Source of the DNA: Haliclystus octoradiatus
Lineage: Eukaryota; Cnidaria; Staurozoa; Stauromedusae; Haliclystidae
Assembly: GCA_916610825.1 (NCBI GenBank)
Contig: OU744446.1
Location: forward strand, 25,744,445-25,808,444
Reading direction: 5' to 3'
DNA length: 64,000 nucleotides
The translations under genes were made by a program, and so were the position numbers. A model generated the notes under the pieces. It did no database searches. It saw nothing but the letters and a program-made list of their open reading frames with translations, and had not been told where the DNA came from. Below, in pieces: positions 40,001 to 51,864 of this stretch; position 1 is the stretch's first letter, and every line of letters starts with the position of its first letter.

Positions 40001-43000
40001 AAGAGCAGATCAACTCTGGCCACTGAGCACTACTTTGCCATTGCCTTGGAATACATCATTCAAATATTATTAAAAAAACAAAACCTATATATAAAAAGCT
40101 ACATTACAGAAGCAACAGACCATTAGAACAAGAAAAGAAAGATTAATTGATCATGCACCAAGGCAACCGACCACACAACTGGCACTTGTTTTGAAGTCGT
40201 AGACCAACTGAGCTATATAGAAGAGGTGGTGCATTACTATAAACATTCTTTGCATAATTGCTGTATTATAGAAGAGAATACCAGCAGTAGCGTATACACA
40301 TCACAGATTATAACGACCAGATACGGCACTGAACGTTCGAAAATTGTGATTGGTCAAATAACGGCCATTATGTTTGTTGCCCATTTTTGACGCATTTCAT
40401 CGTTGTCCATTACGATTTTAGGGATTTATCGACAAAATGATACTTGAAATAATTCACTTTTGAAGCTGAATTCAGCCTTTCTGTTTCTCAAGCTACTCAA
40501 TGCAAGTGGATGAATGGTACGCTATATGTAAATTTAAAATCATAATTTGATATTAACAAATTTATTTTAAATGCCATAAATTCAAAAACCTAACAAGTCT
40601 ACGATTGAAATGAAGAAAGGACGACAAGATTTATAGTTTATCACATAAATTTCATTGCAAACTGTAAAATAATATGCACTGATGCTCGGTGATATGGAAT
40701 AACGCAATCACAGTCAAAGAATAGGCTATTTCGAGTGGATTTTTATGGAAATTACAGCTTACGTTTTTGCCATTATTTTTGATCGAATACGATCACACGC
40801 ACTCCAAAACCACGGCATTTCAAACTCGGAAAATTTGTGTAAAGAGTCACATATATTCGATAAATTAATGAAATCATATTACGAAATATTATTTGCAATG
40901 TAATTGTAAATTTTATTTTCCAAAAAATGCTTGTATTCATAATTTATAGCCAGTTTTTCTCTTCAGTAAAATCAATGATTTTGTTCAACTTTCATAAGTC
41001 AATAAAATATTGTCTTCCAGTACACAATATACCATTATCAAACGATCATCTCAAAATAGAAGATATACTTTCCTGTTATTTTCCTTTAGCGTGAAAATTG
41101 GGCGCAAAAGAAACATGTAATTTGCCTATAAAATAATTGCAAATTTATCATATTTTTCACTGCGATTTTAGCGCGTAACTGCAGCCAGGTCATCGAGGGG
41201 CAACATACATAATGGCGTCCGAGAACAATTGAATTCGAAAATACAATGAATTCGACTTTCAGTGCCGTATCTGGTCGTTATAATCAGGTTATAATCTGTG
41301 TATACACATAGTTTATTTTAAACAATATTGATGGTAATTAGTCTATGTGAGCATTATGAACTAAGATTTCGAACAACACTATACAAATCAGGGCCTTAGG
41401 ATGTATTTTCTGGTGCCTTCATCATTCTTTCCCTATGCCACACATATGCCACATCCTATTCGGTTATCAGGCGCTGCAGCATAGCATCATAATCAACATT
41501 TGATAAATATGGAAAATAAGGCTAACTATAAGGGTTTGAAATAGTGATATGCCTTAGCTGTTGTCAGTTTGACCATGGAAATGTGCATGTTATTGTGACA
41601 CATTTATTAACCAATCATCATTGAGCATTAAATTACTTGCTGTTGTATCATAGTCCTGCATTGTGCACCCAAATACCTTCCTTTGGAGACCTCAATTTGA
41701 TTCCAACAAGTTCTCACAAGTTCTCACAAGATTACACAGTATTCTCCTTTACAATTGTACATTGAATTATTTGATTACTAGCAATTAGTGTAGGTCCAGT
41801 ACTGGACCTTGTGTAATAAAAATTTCAGATCACTAAAGAGCAAAAATAATTAAACAATTGACTAAGCTGACTATCACTGTATAATACGGAGAGTGAACTT
41901 TGGAGGAGATTATGAGACACAATATGCATTGAAACGATGTACAATTAAGCAAGACATCTTAATCATTTCCTTCATAAAAATTTGACTAATTTCACATCAA
42001 TTGAGTCAATTGAATTGTATAGAGAACGGCATATTAAAGGCATAAAATAGACCAAAGTGCCTTGCAGACTCAAAGTTGAAAAGTGAATGCAATTTTTCAA
42101 GCTACAAATAGTGGTATGAATCAGTGCATATTTGTCAGACCAAGCGCAAAGGCCGCCGGTCAATTTTATGCATTTAACGTAGCTATATCTACATAGAAAA
42201 CTAATTTTATGTGCTGAAAGGAAGCTAGAGCACATTAATTATTACAAATTACACAAATACTCAGTCAAATTTCGAAATCTGAAATTAACCGTAAAAAGCA
42301 CTTCAAATCCGATCCGATCTAAAGACTTGAAATATCAACCCGAATCTGACATGATATGATCGGATCACGTTCGGTTCAGATTCACAAATCTTTATTGCAA
42401 TACTGTATATATATAACATCTGATAATATTATCATATAAGAGTATATGTGCCTATATACTTTTGATCTTAACAATCTCAGCAAGTAGGCCTGTGATTTTC
42501 ATGGCAGTCTATCAAAATACTAAGAGTTCCTTGAATATAGAATTTTATAAGTAAAAAAGATGTGAAAAATGAGCCTCATAGTGCTTCTTGTTATCAAATT
42601 TTCAAGAATGGGAGCATCAACATTCCTTTAAAATGAAATAAAATTCTATAATATATCGCTATAATAATTCGATATTGATATTATGTTACATTTTGTTGTC
42701 AATATTTCTATTTACAGAACCTTACAGATGCAGATTGAAAGAAAAGACAATTGTGAATAATATAGCTGTTTTGATAGAAAAACAAAAAAGATTTTCTTGA
42801 AACGGACGCGATGAATTATAGAATGGAAATGTTTAGTTCAGCTTCAAAGATATATAAATACCATAGCCGATGGTAATATTTAAATGCTCATGTGACGATG
42901 TACGATGAAAAGGATTTACTTATATAGAAAATGAATCTACTTTACCATGCATTTGATCGCGATATGAAATGATCTTTCTTTGTCAGAATTATTTCGAATA

Positions 43001-46000
43001 AAAGACAATTTATATTTTATTCTTATCGGGTTTACATTCTCCTTCGATAAAATATGGTTGTTAACTTATTATTGATTGGTGTATTAACTCGGAACCTGCA
43101 ATTATGTATATAAATGTTGTTCGGAGATTATGCCGCTCGTATAGATTTTATTTGGATCTCATTCTTCTTTCTTATTTGGATCTCATTTGGATAATGGTAA
43201 GTTATATTTTAGTAAGTAACGTTTGCTATGATCGATTATTATATGCAACCTTTTTCGCTGTTTATTATTGTAACACAAGGTTTGTTACACTCATCCAAAC
43301 TTTATTAACTATTGAAATGTTTTTGAATTATGTTTTTGCGTTTTTTGAGTTGAAAGCCAGTTTTGAACGCTGGAAATATTATACTTATTATTTATCACAA
43401 ATCATACGCTCAATTCAGTTTAATTTTGTTGAATTAAATATACGGTACCTGAATTTAACTTCATTAAATGTTGATCAACGATAAGAGCAAGATACGGCTA
43501 TTTTAGTCTCAAAACTGTAGTAAAATACTGTCTTATTCTTATAGCAAATCAACAAAATGAAATTTTATTTTAATTGATGTTTACAATTCCTTCGCTAATT
43601 ATGGAAGCAAAATCTGAAAATAAAAACCTGCTCATAAACTAATGATTCACATTTTTATAATAAATAATAAATTATAAAAATACTTTTGTGTAATGCTTTG
43701 ATTAATTCTGAACTCTGTAATTTTAGACCGTAGACTGATAATCTCTTCGAACTTTGAATATTTTTTCAAATTAGTCGAAAGCCAACGTCATTTTGAAATT
43801 TCTTGCAAATTCATTTGTTTTTATGCCCCATGATAGATTGTTGATTTCAGAACCAAATGTTGCTTTGATTTCAAAATAGATTGTTTTATCAGTGTTCTTA
43901 CAAATTATATATTAAAGTAGCCTTTTTAAAAGTGAAATGCTTGTATTTCGATTTTAAGAAAAGTGATAAACGGAATTTGGTTCATTAATAAATTAAGGAC
44001 CTAAAGTCGGTTTAAATTTCATAGCGTTTGTACCGTGCTCTATAGATTGCTGATATCACCACCACATGAATATGTATATGTTTCTTTGATTTCCAAACAT
44101 ATTTTGTTTGGACTAGTTATTCTGGTAATTCAATGTAATTCAGTATTTCGTATTGTTTTAATTATCGTAAAACTGATTCAGTTTTTAGTTTCACTTATTC
44201 AAACCATTTCCACCCAGCTTTTAAATTCAAAGCAAAATATTTTTGCTCTGGGGATTTCAATTTGAATTCGATTTGGCTGCCCGCTAGATTATCAATCTTT
44301 GAAATTTTCAAAATCTCTATATTTGTTAATACAATGATATCAAATAAATGTCAGATGAAGTATATTATTTCAAAACAACGTCACAGACCCATAATTTTCA
44401 TACAACAAATTTGTTACTGTATATGGTTATCTCGACACATATGTTTGCACAATTTCCCGACAACGGATTATCTGTGTTATTTCGCCAGTAAGACGTACGT
44501 AAGTCGCGGACAGGCAGTATTATTAGTATTATTTGATTATAATATTGTGTTGACTAACATGATCAAAATAGCCTACTTGACAATTATTAATTCTATTTAT
44601 AAATCAAGACAATATAGTAGGCCTACCTCTTCCTGGGCCTGCCGCTGTGGGTGGCGGCACTATAGCAATGGCGGATGGCCTTGAAGCATCTTTTGGTGGT
44701 CGACCGGGTTTTCTAGTAGAAAATAAATTTGAGCTTGGAGCATGTATATTATCTTCTAAATACTGGAAAGTCAACATCATACTAGAATCTGTACCGCACA
44801 TGGCCACATTCTAAATTGCTATTGTCAAGAATTACATATGTCCAACTGAGCATCGTCGCTGGGATGTCGTGAAGCCATTCTAGGCTATGTCTAGATAGAT
44901 TACTGGTGTCAGGCTTTGATAAAATGGGGTGGTGGTGGTGGTGGGGGGGGGGGGGGTTCAGAGACTATAAGTTATTGAAAGATAAGTAAAAAGAAGTTAT
45001 TATTAGCATATTTTCATGACAATAATACCCTTGAACTAAAAAGCTGCTTCTTTACATAATGTAGACTAAACCTAAAATTAACTGGAAAGGGAAATTACAG
45101 TTCCAGAAAGATAAATCTTTATTGGGCATTAAATGATGCTTTGACTATAATCTTTTGATGTGATAAAGCACAAACAATTTTTCATTTGGCATCTATAAAC
45201 TTCAATAAAACGTAATATCTTTCTTCAGATCATCTGTACGTCTACAAGGATAGTCTGTCAGGCCATATTAAACTGCATTTAATTGGTTCATGTTAAAAAG
45301 GAATGAATGATCTGTAAGACCTGGTGATACTGATATTAAGCTCACACTATTTAAATTATATATTGCGGCCAACAATAGAAAACCACCCAATTTATAGTAA
45401 AATGGATAAAGCAAAATAAGCCTAAAATGTTGTGCACTGATTTCTGAAGAAGTGTTTATTATGAGGTTGAAATTTTTTAATACCTTTTGTATATTTTGCC
45501 ACTTGCTGGACTCTGATAAGGTTGAGTTGGTGAAGTAAATGTATGTTCTTTAGATGAATTCTGTTCTGCTGTAGATTGTGCAGATTGACTTTGAACAACT
45601 TGCAGTGCTTCACTAAATGTAAGATGGGGTCGCCTTGATGCTGTTGAACCACGTGGAGATATATTATCTTTTGACGATGACTGAATATTATTGGCTTCTT
45701 CGTTGATTCTAGCATGTGGCAATTCAGTCGCAGAGTAATCTGATAAGGATGGTGATTTTAAAAGTGATGCACCAAGCTTTGTGGGTGGCTCAGCCAACAT
45801 TGTGCCTTGACTAAGACGTTGTTTGCTAAACCAAGCCGATTTGAATTGGTCTAATTTTTTGCCTTTATATTTGACCTACAATGAAAGCAGTACATCAAAC
45901 GTTGCTGGATACAAAGATTGAAATTATAGTCATGCGGGAACCTCGTTATCAGATTATGTTCTGGGATTGAATTTAAAATGCCTCACAATTTTGAAGAAAT

Positions 46001-49000
46001 ATTACTAACATTTCTGAAATTTGAATTACTTACTTTGAAATAGGCTATGATGCTTCATGACATGAATTTTGAAATGTAGAAAGAAAGTACTTAAATAATA
46101 TTATGAAATAAATCAAATTTGAAATAAATCATATTTGAAAGCCTTCTGAAATTTTGCTGGCCTTCCAGGAACCACACTATCAGGATCCTTCACTTTGTAA
46201 AATTCTGACCAAGTTAACCATCTTGAATAATTGGAGAGGCTGCAGTGTGTAATGAGGTCTTTTACTTTGAGCTTTGAATTATTACTGGTAATGACTGTCC
46301 TATGGTACGACATTATGATATTTTCCAAGTAATTCTGAAGTAAAGAAATTCCTTTTCTGTTTTCAGTGTTCACAGTTATCACTGATAAAAAATCCCTTCA
46401 TTATTGTTATTTCGGAGTTTGCTATGAAATATGTAGGACCAAGGTAATATAAATGTGGAAATTGATTCTTACCGATGCCCAACCACAACCAGATTTTTTA
46501 TCAGGATTGACCATTTTCTTGCAATGCATTGCCCATGCAGACGGCGAGCTGAAGATTTGTTCGTTCCAATGGATTTGACCATCAGACAGCAAGTCACCTT
46601 CAAACTTCTGACGCTGAAAAACATAGGATATGTTAATATTATAATCTACATAGGCCTACTTATTTATTTATTTATGATAAATATTTATTCTGAATGAGTA
46701 ATCCTTATTTTATAGTTCATAGTAATGATATGCCATAAAAAATAACACAATAGGTTTGCAATATTTCGAAATAATCTTTATTTCATCTTCAGGCAGGTCA
46801 GAAAGAGAATGATTAACAATTTCACATGGTATTTATAACGAATAGCAGACCTTTACGGGACTAAATGAAAGGAGAGTGATAAATCACTCTCCTCAAAATG
46901 CTTAGGAGAGCTGTAGGAGAGTAATTTTGGAAAAATGCAATGCCAATGTTCATTAATAACTGACATCAAAAGAGCAGATTTGGCTTGTTAATCATCAAGA
47001 CATAATCAATGTACGATAGTTTTTGCAAAAAAGTTAAATAATTTACTGCAGTCAACAATTTAAAAAACATTACTGTTAAAATGATATTTTTACTTTGAAA
47101 AAAATTGTTTATACAAACACTTAGTTTCGTTCAAAAAGTTCTACGTTTTTGTCAAAATTAATTTTTTTATAATGCCCTCCATTCTTGAAACTCTAAACTG
47201 ATAGGGCTACAAGGTTAAAAAAGTTTAAAACAAGAGAAAAATATAAGAAAAACGCACGCGACGTAAATTGTAAACAACATCATTCTATACAATTAACATT
47301 ATTCGAAATCTATTGTTTGAGAACAATAGCGCATGTATTCCCATAACAACGCGATCAAATTTCACGCCGTTAGTCGAGTGAAATTTTATTGATGGTCGAA
47401 TCGAAAAGACGTAGATAAAGTTTTACATCGATATAATTATACACTGCTGATTAAATCATTATATTTAATTGTTTATTAGTTTGAATTAAACTGTCTTCAG
47501 TTTGGCTAAAGACAATACATTTTCTTACCAATTTTACTTCAACCATATGCTTCAACGTCAAGAAAACCATGCGCTCAAACTCAATTAAACTCGTTTAACC
47601 GTTGGATTATTTAGACTTTTCAAAACAGTTTTGTTTGAAATTGATCCGATACAGTTTTGATAATTTGTTTACCAACTAATTGGAGAATTATTATATTATT
47701 ATGAAATCAGAAAGGTGTATCAATTGTTGTAAAAAATCACACTATTATTTTGTCAAGGCGCTCTATTAAACGCTCTTCAAAATTGTAAACAAGGCACTCG
47801 AAGGCGCGCGAGAGCGATCGCGCACCTTTCCCGTAAAGGTCTGCGAATAGCTAATTTGCATAATAGTTTAATACTTTCAAAATATTTCAACAAATTAAAC
47901 AATAGGTGGGACTGAGAATACGGATACCACAGTCTATAGAAAACATATTTTACGGAAACAGTACAAAATAATGAGATGTACAACAAAACAATCTTGATTC
48001 AAAGGGTCGACAACTAAATGTTCCTTTGGGTCGGTCACGTTTTCTAGGTTATCCGTAAAGTTTTTATGAGATAATCAATTTTATTTTTGGTAGTTTAACA
48101 TTGTAGCCAATTTTCCGAGGATTTTGATTGCACATAAGAGGTGTGAAATAATTAACAAAACCTCAAAGATGTAGAAATGACATGAAAACACCACCTTTGA
48201 AATTTTACACCTTTGTTCATGGTTTTGGTGTCAGTAGTGTACATTACATCATATTACGTTACGATGATGCAAATGGAAGTTACCATATTATATAAGAAAA
48301 TCAAATAAACCACCACAGATCTTCCCCTACGGAGTAACAGTATTCATGTTCAATGGCAATATCCACAAATCCAACAAAAAGACCAAGACAATACTAAGAA
48401 CAATAAAAAAGAACCCTTGCAAGGATCACCTACATTTAGGAGTAGCGGGACGAATTGGAACAAATATCGTTAAAAAAATTATTGCTCCAAAAACGGCTCA
48501 TGAAAAACTCACAATTTTAATATCTAATTGTAGGAAATTGTCTGAAGTTTATAATAGCAAAAATATCTGAATATTGTCAAATCAAAGTTGAAACAATGTT
48601 AATTGGAAGAATGGATTTCTTCAAAATCGCGATTTTGCGAAAATGTTAGGTGAGACGGAATGTGCGCAAATTTAACATTATTTTATTGAACTTCATTGAA
48701 AAAGTTGCATTCGTAAATTCGCAAATGTTTTGTTTACATTATAATTCACACTGTTTCACGAGGGAAATAAGTCAAAACAAGACAATACAAGCTCATTCAT
48801 TATATGTTGAGAATAAAACTACAAAAGGATCAATGGTTCATAGAAATGAATGAATTCTTCTTGATGTGAAAATCAAAGGCAGAGCAACAACAAAGCAAAA
48901 CAGTGTGAAGCCAGACTGTGAATGAAATGATTACTGTTGTGTTTCATTCAATTCCATCGTAAACCTTGCAGCATGAACACTATTTACTGGAAAGTTTGCT

Positions 49001-51028
49001 GGAAAAGACAGAAGTAACAACAGCCAACGCCATAACATGGAAATTCTCTACACAATCGTATACAATAACACACGTATATAATAAGTTTAATGTATTTTAT
49101 TATGTATCGGAATCTGCTTTTGTAGTTTTAAAATTATCCGCCGTTTGATACCCTATTTATATCTAAGCGCGGCAGCTTCTTATCGCTTACATATTGAGGT
49201 TATTCACCAATTTCGCTATGCTACCTATATCCACATCCGAGCTTAGTTATCATTAACTTCATGATTGACAGACGTGCATGAAATCGTTGTCACATGACTA
49301 TACAGTGTAACCCGCTTAAATGTGCAATTCAGATAAGTAAAATTCCCCCTCATTTGCAGCCTGGCTTTGAAACCCGATAAACTATTTTCTGGTCAAGTCC
49401 TTGTTAATCAATTTCGGATAACTGCAAACTCGGATAAATGCAATGAAAACCGTTGGTAATTTTGACTTGCATTAAGCGGGCTACACTGTAGTGCCCTTTA
49501 GTTATAGGTCTGGATTACATCTGAGCTCTAGCAATCTAGCAATTAACAAAACACTATATATTTAGTTGTAACAATTCAATCTAGTTCCTAGGCCAGTAGC
49601 CAGACTGCATTCTTTGTAAATGCGCGGGGAAGAAAAAATCTATCGTAAAAACTGCGCGCTTTGACGGAAAATGTCCACGAAAAAGTCGCAGATGAGGTCA
49701 TACAATATATGATGCAACGCCGCTTTTTAATAACGTTTTTAAATACCGGTAGTTTCATCTCTCAGTGTTTTATGTTTTGTAGTTTTATGTTCAGTTTGGA
49801 GTGGGAATTCTGTTATTCGATATTAAAGTCTAAGTAAACATGACAAATAATGTGGTAAACGTGCTGTAGAATTTGTGGCAGTTATGAATTGAGAATGATC
49901 AATAGATTAATAAAAGAGTAAACTGATTTGCAAGCGGAGCGACCAAATTTTTTTCGAAGAATCAGACATATTTTGGCTACTTTTGTTTATTCTGGTGTTG
50001 TATTTCAATAATTAAACCTTCGTTGTCTGCTTTTAATGCAAACATGAAACAGATTGTGACAAGCAATGTGCTTAATTTATATGATAGATGTTAGCCTTAT
50101 AGCCTACAAAAATGAAATACATGATATGACACGTGAGCGGAGCGAGCGAAAATTTTTCAAGAATTCAGCCATCACAACCATGGTTTCTACTACTTTCATT
50201 GCGTCTTTTTTACAAATCTGCGCTTGCAGGAATAAACTGTAATGTATTATTATCAGAATAGTATTCATTTAATAAACTGTTTCTTCGTGATAAATAAGTC
50301 TCTTACCGATTGTTGAACACGAAACACGCAGTACTCATTCAAGCGTTGCTCAAAATACCGTAAATGGTGTGAGATATTCAATTTCAAAAGCGCCGCTACT
50401 TTCACATATCAATATTCAATTTCTATTTGTTGTTGCCTTAGAATTTGAGCGAGAGTTTGTTGACACAGTTTCCCTTTTACAGCGTATTAAAGTTTAGGCG
50501 AACAAGTACCATATTATTTATTCAAGCTGCAAAAACCTAACATGAATTTTGCAATAAAATTGATTTGTTTACAAATATTTCGCGGATGACTGTTGTTTGA
50601 ATGAAATGCGCGTTTTAGTTTTCTGAGTGTGAAATTATTGCGCGTTTCAATGTGATTTTGACACAATTACGCAGTCGCGGAAAAAGTCCTCTTAAAATGC
50701 GCGGGAAGATCTTCCCTGATTCATACAAAGAATGCAGACTGGGCCAGTAGTTGGTTGTTGCCAAGTGCGAATCGTTAGTATAGTCTGCCCTGGGCCCCTG
50801 GCTCACTGGCTGGTAGCGACTTACCAAGTAATCGATAGATAATACTTTGTTTCCTGGATCAAGAATATTTTCATCAATCAACATTTGCATAGTAACTCCA
50901 CGTCCAGTAACACCTGACTTCCTTCCTTTTCTGCTGATGATTTCTGATTGCTCTGTATCTTGCTCATTTTCACCGATATCAGATTGAGATCCAGATCCTG
51001 GACTCTCTTCACTCTTCAGAGAATCCAT
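34086..51028 (-). CDS. MPND: MPND: RAMA, AT-hook and JAMM/MPN domain protein (12 exons)
   Basis: Exons in transcript order: 51028-50825, 46613-46473, 45875-45484, 44781-44627, 39319-39256, 38139-38043, 36802-36730, 36378-36302, 36111-35946, 35348-35200, 34792-34700, 34211-34086. Phases fit and give 578 residues. Exons 1-3 encode the RAMA domain (ITFR-like GRGVTMQMLIDENILDPGN, SPSAWAMHCKKMVNP, WAS|VKYKGKKLD), close to vertebrate MPND. Exon 4 adds an AT-hook (RKPGRPPK) and a GRGRGRK run across the exon 4/5 joint. The MPN domain starts DFHSHLSTSEVLGYLAGKWD. JAMM positions are E361, H418, H420, T428 (Ser in human MPND) and D431. The end VALVNFYKG...LDKIK matches the vertebrate C-terminus. MPND is a nuclear RAMA/MPN protein; protease activity is uncertain. 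The exon 4 start is the weak point: acceptor 44811 is also possible but breaks phase. Introns 9-11 show nothing recognisable. Confidence 0.92.
36438..36554. mobile_element. TTCATGAA palindrome element, copy d
   Basis: The ends CCCTTATGAAAAACAATTCA and TGAACTGTTTTTCGCAGGGG are inverted repeats around the core GTTAAATGGCCCCAAA. Inner TTCATGAA palindromes make the whole unit a foldback. It lies in MPND intron 7. Confidence 0.7.
37400..37722 (-). repeat. tRNA-derived SINE
   Basis: On the minus strand the head reads GGTGGTTAGCTCAGATGGC (A box) and, about 45 nt on, GGTTCAAATCCCC (B box), i.e. an RNA polymerase III promoter from a tRNA. The unrelated body continues through GCGCATTGACAATCGAA and ends near the AT-rich tail around 37400. 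The body is shared with 1010-1170. MPND intron 6. Confidence 0.78.
38529..38690 (-). repeat. Donor-cassette repeat, copy A
   Basis: The inverted segments GGTGCTTGGTTGGTGGGA and ACCACCAACCAAGC bracket about 60 bp. On the minus strand there is a stem-loop CACTGACTTAGCAGTG and, further 5', the strong donor-like AAAG|GTAAGTATAA. Related copies lie at 60.8-61.6 kb. It lies in MPND intron 5. Confidence 0.55.
39383..40170 (+). pseudogene. RTE-like LINE reverse transcriptase relic
   Basis: The plus-strand frame reads LQGDTLAPYLFVLTMDYIF, the (G)xLQGDTLAPFLF motif B of RTE/Rex3-type RTs. Farther on come a corrupted AGDNAIIS (for FADD-A) and SRLRFKYLDC-like text in other frames, with several stops and frameshifts. 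It lies in MPND intron 4, opposite to that gene. The rest of this 5.3-kb intron, apart from 40314-41277, shows nothing recognisable. Confidence 0.65.
40314..41277. mobile_element. 0.96-kb element with perfect inverted termini
   Basis: CGACCAGATACGGCACTGAA at the left is exactly complemented at the right end, and both ends are flanked by TTATAA (40308-40313 and 41278-41283). No coding capacity is visible, so it is a non-autonomous DNA element. Because TTATAA is itself a palindrome, the true TSD may be TA, TTATAA or part of the inverted repeat. Confidence 0.7.
44931..44956. repeat. GGT repeat running into a long G tract
   Basis: GGTGGTGGTGGTGG followed by about 15 consecutive G. Such a tract can form a G-quadruplex. 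It lies in intronic sequence of MPND between exons 3 and 4. Confidence 0.85.
45876..46472 (-). other. MPND intron 2 with an unexplained 89-codon frame
   Basis: The minus-strand frame 46113-46382 includes SNYSRWLTWSEFYKVKDP and SVVPGRPAKFQKAF. Exons 2 and 3 already join in phase exactly as in other MPND proteins, so this frame is not needed. I do not recognise it. Confidence 0.3.
46845..47844. mobile_element. 1.0-kb DNA element with 16-bp TIR and 5-bp TSD
   Basis: GCAGACCTTTACGGGA at the left end is perfectly complemented at the right end. The direct repeat GAATA flanks both sides (46840-46844 and 47845-47849). The interior carries a GAGAGTGATAAATCACTCTC palindrome near the left end and no transposase. 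MPND intron 1. Confidence 0.75.
49303..49488. mobile_element. MITE with CAGTGTAACCCGCTTAA ends and TA duplication
   Basis: The terminal repeats CAGTGTA(A/G)CCCGCTTAA are inverted at the two ends and flanked by TA. The 186-bp size, the TA target and the CAGTG start fit the pogo/Tigger branch of Tc1-mariner. Relatives: 17717-17855, and an end fragment at about 56819-56845. MPND intron 1. Confidence 0.78.
49600..50742. mobile_element. 1.14-kb hAT-like element with 8-bp TSD next to MPND exon 1
   Basis: The left end CCAGACTGCATTCTTTGTA and the right end (complement CCAGTCTGCATTCTTTGTA) differ at one base. The direct repeat GCCAGTAG flanks both (49592-49599 and 50743-50750). Subterminal GCGCGGG segments are also inverted. 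No transposase frame. The right end is only 82 bp from the donor of MPND exon 1 (50825). Confidence 0.75.
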
Positions 51029-51352
51029 TTTCACATAGATAACCTTAATAAAACTCAAAATTATATTAAAATAAATTTATGCTTATATTGTTCGCAATAG
51101 TAATATAAACGAGCAAATGAAGCTTAGAAAACAACGCTCAAACTGAAACAAACTTGTTGATTTCTTTGAATTTTCAACAGGTGTGCAGCCCTGTTCTTTT
51201 TGCCTTTTTCTAAAACAACCTCTTTTAAAAGCTTTCTCAGATTCCCGCGGGTCTTGAATATATTAGAATCCTTCAAGACCATAGACAAAACATTGACTTT
51301 ATTTCTCACTATTTGTTCACATGAAGATAATATACTTACTTCAACATACACT

Positions 51353-51744
51353 TCAATCTATTGGCAACATTTGCAATGGAATTTCAACCCAAATGTCTTG
51401 ATTATTTTCCAAAGCAGAGATTTTTGATGCCATCATTTTTGAGTCCCGCAGGCTCAAGGAGGAAGTGCGAAGGATTGTTTTTGGAGGCCAAAGTTCAAGC
51501 ACAGGTTTCTCTGATCTTGAATCTTCCGGAACAAAACAGAAGAAAATCGAAAGAAATGATATAATTTATTGAGCAAGCCACTCACATTATTTTATCTCGA
51601 AATGCCACGAAGTCTATTATTGTCATCATTCTGGCTTCTGCTACCCTAATAGTAAAAACCCCTACCAATATTTTCTCAAATCGAAGTTTGTTGTTTGGTC
51701 TACATACAGCTTCCCTGCTGTGCCTTACAGTGCTTGGTCATCAT
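51353..51744 (-). CDS. Small two-exon gene of unknown family, 68 residues
   Basis: Exon 1 (51744-51708) encodes MMTKHCKAQQGS and ends at GCT|GTATGT. Exon 2 (51522-51353) follows a pyrimidine-rich tract ending CCGGAAG, and reads SRSEKPVLELWPPKTILRTS, later KISALENNQDIWVEIPLQML, to TGA at 51355-51353. The phases match (one base plus two). An AATAAA lies at 51303-51298 on the same strand, about 50 nt after the stop. I recognise no family and see no signal peptide or membrane segment. It starts 120 bp from the divergent dynein gene and ends about 270 bp before the MPND start codon on the same strand. The exon 1 choice is the less certain part; exon 2 is coding-like. Confidence 0.45.
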
Positions 51745-51864
51745 GAATTACTATGGTAACGTGATTGACGCAATGTAACAAAATTTCAAGATGGCTGGGA
51801 ATTACAGTGATTGCTCTTTTGAAGCACTATTGATTTTTATACTGGAAATTTAACATTCTAAGTA
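51745..51864. promoter_or_regulatory. Probable shared bidirectional promoter region
   Basis: This 120-bp gap separates the start codons of the minus-strand small gene and the plus-strand dynein heavy chain. No TATA box or named motif is evident, so the call rests on geometry alone. Confidence 0.35.

Noticed and set aside
43104-43484. 126-codon hydrophobic plus-strand frame in MPND intron 4
   Set aside because: Its composition reflects AT-rich DNA; it has no family resemblance and no splice context.
51124-51351. 75-codon minus-strand frame after the small gene
   Set aside because: It overlaps the polyadenylation signal of the small gene and is not in phase with its last exon; more likely 3' flank.
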